From positions 62,001-126,000 of the forward strand of contig NZ_JOFJ01000006.1 of assembly GCF_000718255.1 (NCBI RefSeq): a stretch of DNA of 64,000 nt, read 5' to 3'. Positions 63,382 through 64,000 of this stretch are shown in pieces. Within the stretch, counting starts at the first letter, position 1. Each line of letters begins with the position of its first letter. Below the pieces are notes generated by a model that saw only the letters and a program-made list of their open reading frames with translations, was not told the origin of the DNA and ran no database searches. Made by a program: the position numbers and the translations under genes. The DNA is from Spirillospora albida (lineage in GTDB: Bacteria > Actinomycetota > Actinomycetes > Streptosporangiales > Streptosporangiaceae).

Positions 63382-63993
63382 TCATTCGGGCACCCCGCGG
63401 GGGCGCGGCGTCCGCCAGGAGAACCGCATCGCGAGGACCCGCAGCGAGAACGCCAGCGCGGCGGCTCCCGCGGTGACGGCGCCCTCCCGCAGCCCCGCCC
63501 CGGCCCCGCCCGCGGTGACGGCCGCCCCCATCATCGCGGGCAGCGCGTACAGCTGCCGGTCGTACAGGACGACGGGGATCTGCCCGGCCAGGACGTCCCG
63601 CAGGATGCCGCCGCCGACCGCCGTCAGCACCCCGAGCAGCACCGCGTGCAGCGGCGACAGCCCGTGGTGCAGCGCCTTCAGCGTCCCGGTCGCGCAGAAC
63701 AGCCCGAGCCCCGCCGCGTCGAACAGCAGGACCGCGGGCAGCAACCGCGCCACCTGCGGATGCCAGAAGAACACGAGGGCGGACGCGGCCAGCGGAACGA
63801 GCACGTACCCGGTGCTGGTGAACGCGGCGGGCGGCACCGCGCCGATCAGCACGTCCCGCACGACGCCGCCGCCGAGCGCGGTGGCCTCGGCGAGCATGAC
63901 CATCCCGACGACGTCCATCCGCCGGCGCACGGCGGTGAGCGCGCCGGACACGGCGAACACGAAGATCCCCGCCAGGTCCAGCAGCGCCGTCAC
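63382..63993 (-). CDS. TRIC-family cation channel / YicG-type membrane protein
   Basis: A 203-residue membrane protein with seven hydrophobic helices. It belongs to the YicG/UPF0126 family, bacterial TRIC homologs, which conduct monovalent cations or, in some cases, glycine. The two diagnostic repeats GGGxxRD are present: ALGGGVVRDVLIGAVPP (about residues 40-56) and AVGGGILRDVLAGQIPVVL (about 124-142). The GTG at 63993 is close to the window edge; an earlier start cannot be excluded. It precedes fdhD by 25 bp on the same strand. Confidence 0.92.
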   Translation of the reverse strand: MTALLDLAGIFVFAVSGALTAVRRRMDVVGMVMLAEATALGGGVVRDVLIGAVPPAAFTSTGYVLVPLAASALVFFWHPQVARLLPAVLLFDAAGLGLFCATGTLKALHHGLSPLHAVLLGVLTAVGGGILRDVLAGQIPVVLYDRQLYALPAMMGAAVTAGGAGAGLREGAVTAGAAALAFSLRVLAMRFSWRTPRPRGVPE

Positions 63994-64000
63994 GCCCGGA

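Noticed and set aside
1..64000. A biosynthetic gene cluster, prophage or defence island
   Set aside because: I found no PKS/NRPS, integrase, phage structural, restriction-modification, toxin-antitoxin (beyond the DUF397 pair) or Cas genes. Gene content is mostly housekeeping and scattered regulators and transporters.

Overview
The window is chromosomal DNA of a very high-GC actinobacterium. Gene content and order (SUF operon with a SufR-type repressor and a Rieske ferredoxin gene, ctaA and ctaB near a tkt-tal-zwf-opcA-pgl cluster, XRE/DUF5753-DUF397 pair, a proteasome beta subunit, a MocR regulator) point to the Streptosporangiales, probably Actinomadura or another Thermomonosporaceae genus. 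This is inferred from reading alone. I see no tRNA, rRNA, CRISPR array, insertion sequence or prophage. The only gene-free stretch above 300 bases is 27672-28161, between tkt and ctaB.

Layout. 1-10.3 kb is a mixed accessory region: FAD amine oxidase, an unknown protein, a PEP-mutase-family enzyme, a small secreted protein, an anti-sigma-like ATPase beside an XRE/DUF5753-DUF397 pair, DUF6194, a regulator with two MerR domains, a secreted beta-propeller phytase, and a divergent pair of likely di-iron proteins (ferritin-like, hemerythrin). 10.3-15.8 kb holds an ABC-2 transporter, a NarL/LuxR two-component system whose kinase frame runs into a PNPOx domain, a cupin, and an L,D-transpeptidase.

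15.8-27.7 kb is the pentose phosphate operon on the minus strand, transcribed tkt-tal-PGI-like C-PGI-like B-PGI-like A-zwf-opcA-pgl. The three tandem PGI-like genes lack recognisable phosphoglucose isomerase active-site motifs and are the most unusual feature here. Divergently, 28.1-31.4 kb carries ctaB, a PrsW protease gene and ctaA. 31.5-36.9 kb carries polX, an orphan proteasome beta gene, an EamA transporter and an ABC-2 transporter. 37-43.8 kb is the SUF operon (sufR-sufB-sufD-Rieske-sufC-sufS-sufU-sufT-like), preceded by a DtxR/IdeR-type iron box and closed by a strong terminator hairpin.

43.9-54.7 kb contains a degenerate EAL/CBS protein, three tandem AIM24 genes, a VOC protein, an ABC-F gene with a six-codon leaderless leader ORF and hairpin ahead of it, a small HTH protein, an enoyl-CoA hydratase, an ABC exporter with a perfect AT-rich operator, and a sulfotransferase. 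54.8-64 kb contains a sirtuin, an LD-carboxypeptidase coupled to an unknown gene, a YczE membrane protein divergent from a MocR regulator, a CBS protein, an alpha/beta hydrolase, a ferritin-fold metal-dependent hydrolase, fdhD and a TRIC-family protein.

Eight starts (including the leader ORF) lie exactly six bases after a (T/C)ANNNT -10 hexamer, so leaderless transcription appears common. Translational coupling by ATGA, GTGA or TGATG overlaps is also frequent, especially in the pentose phosphate and SUF operons.
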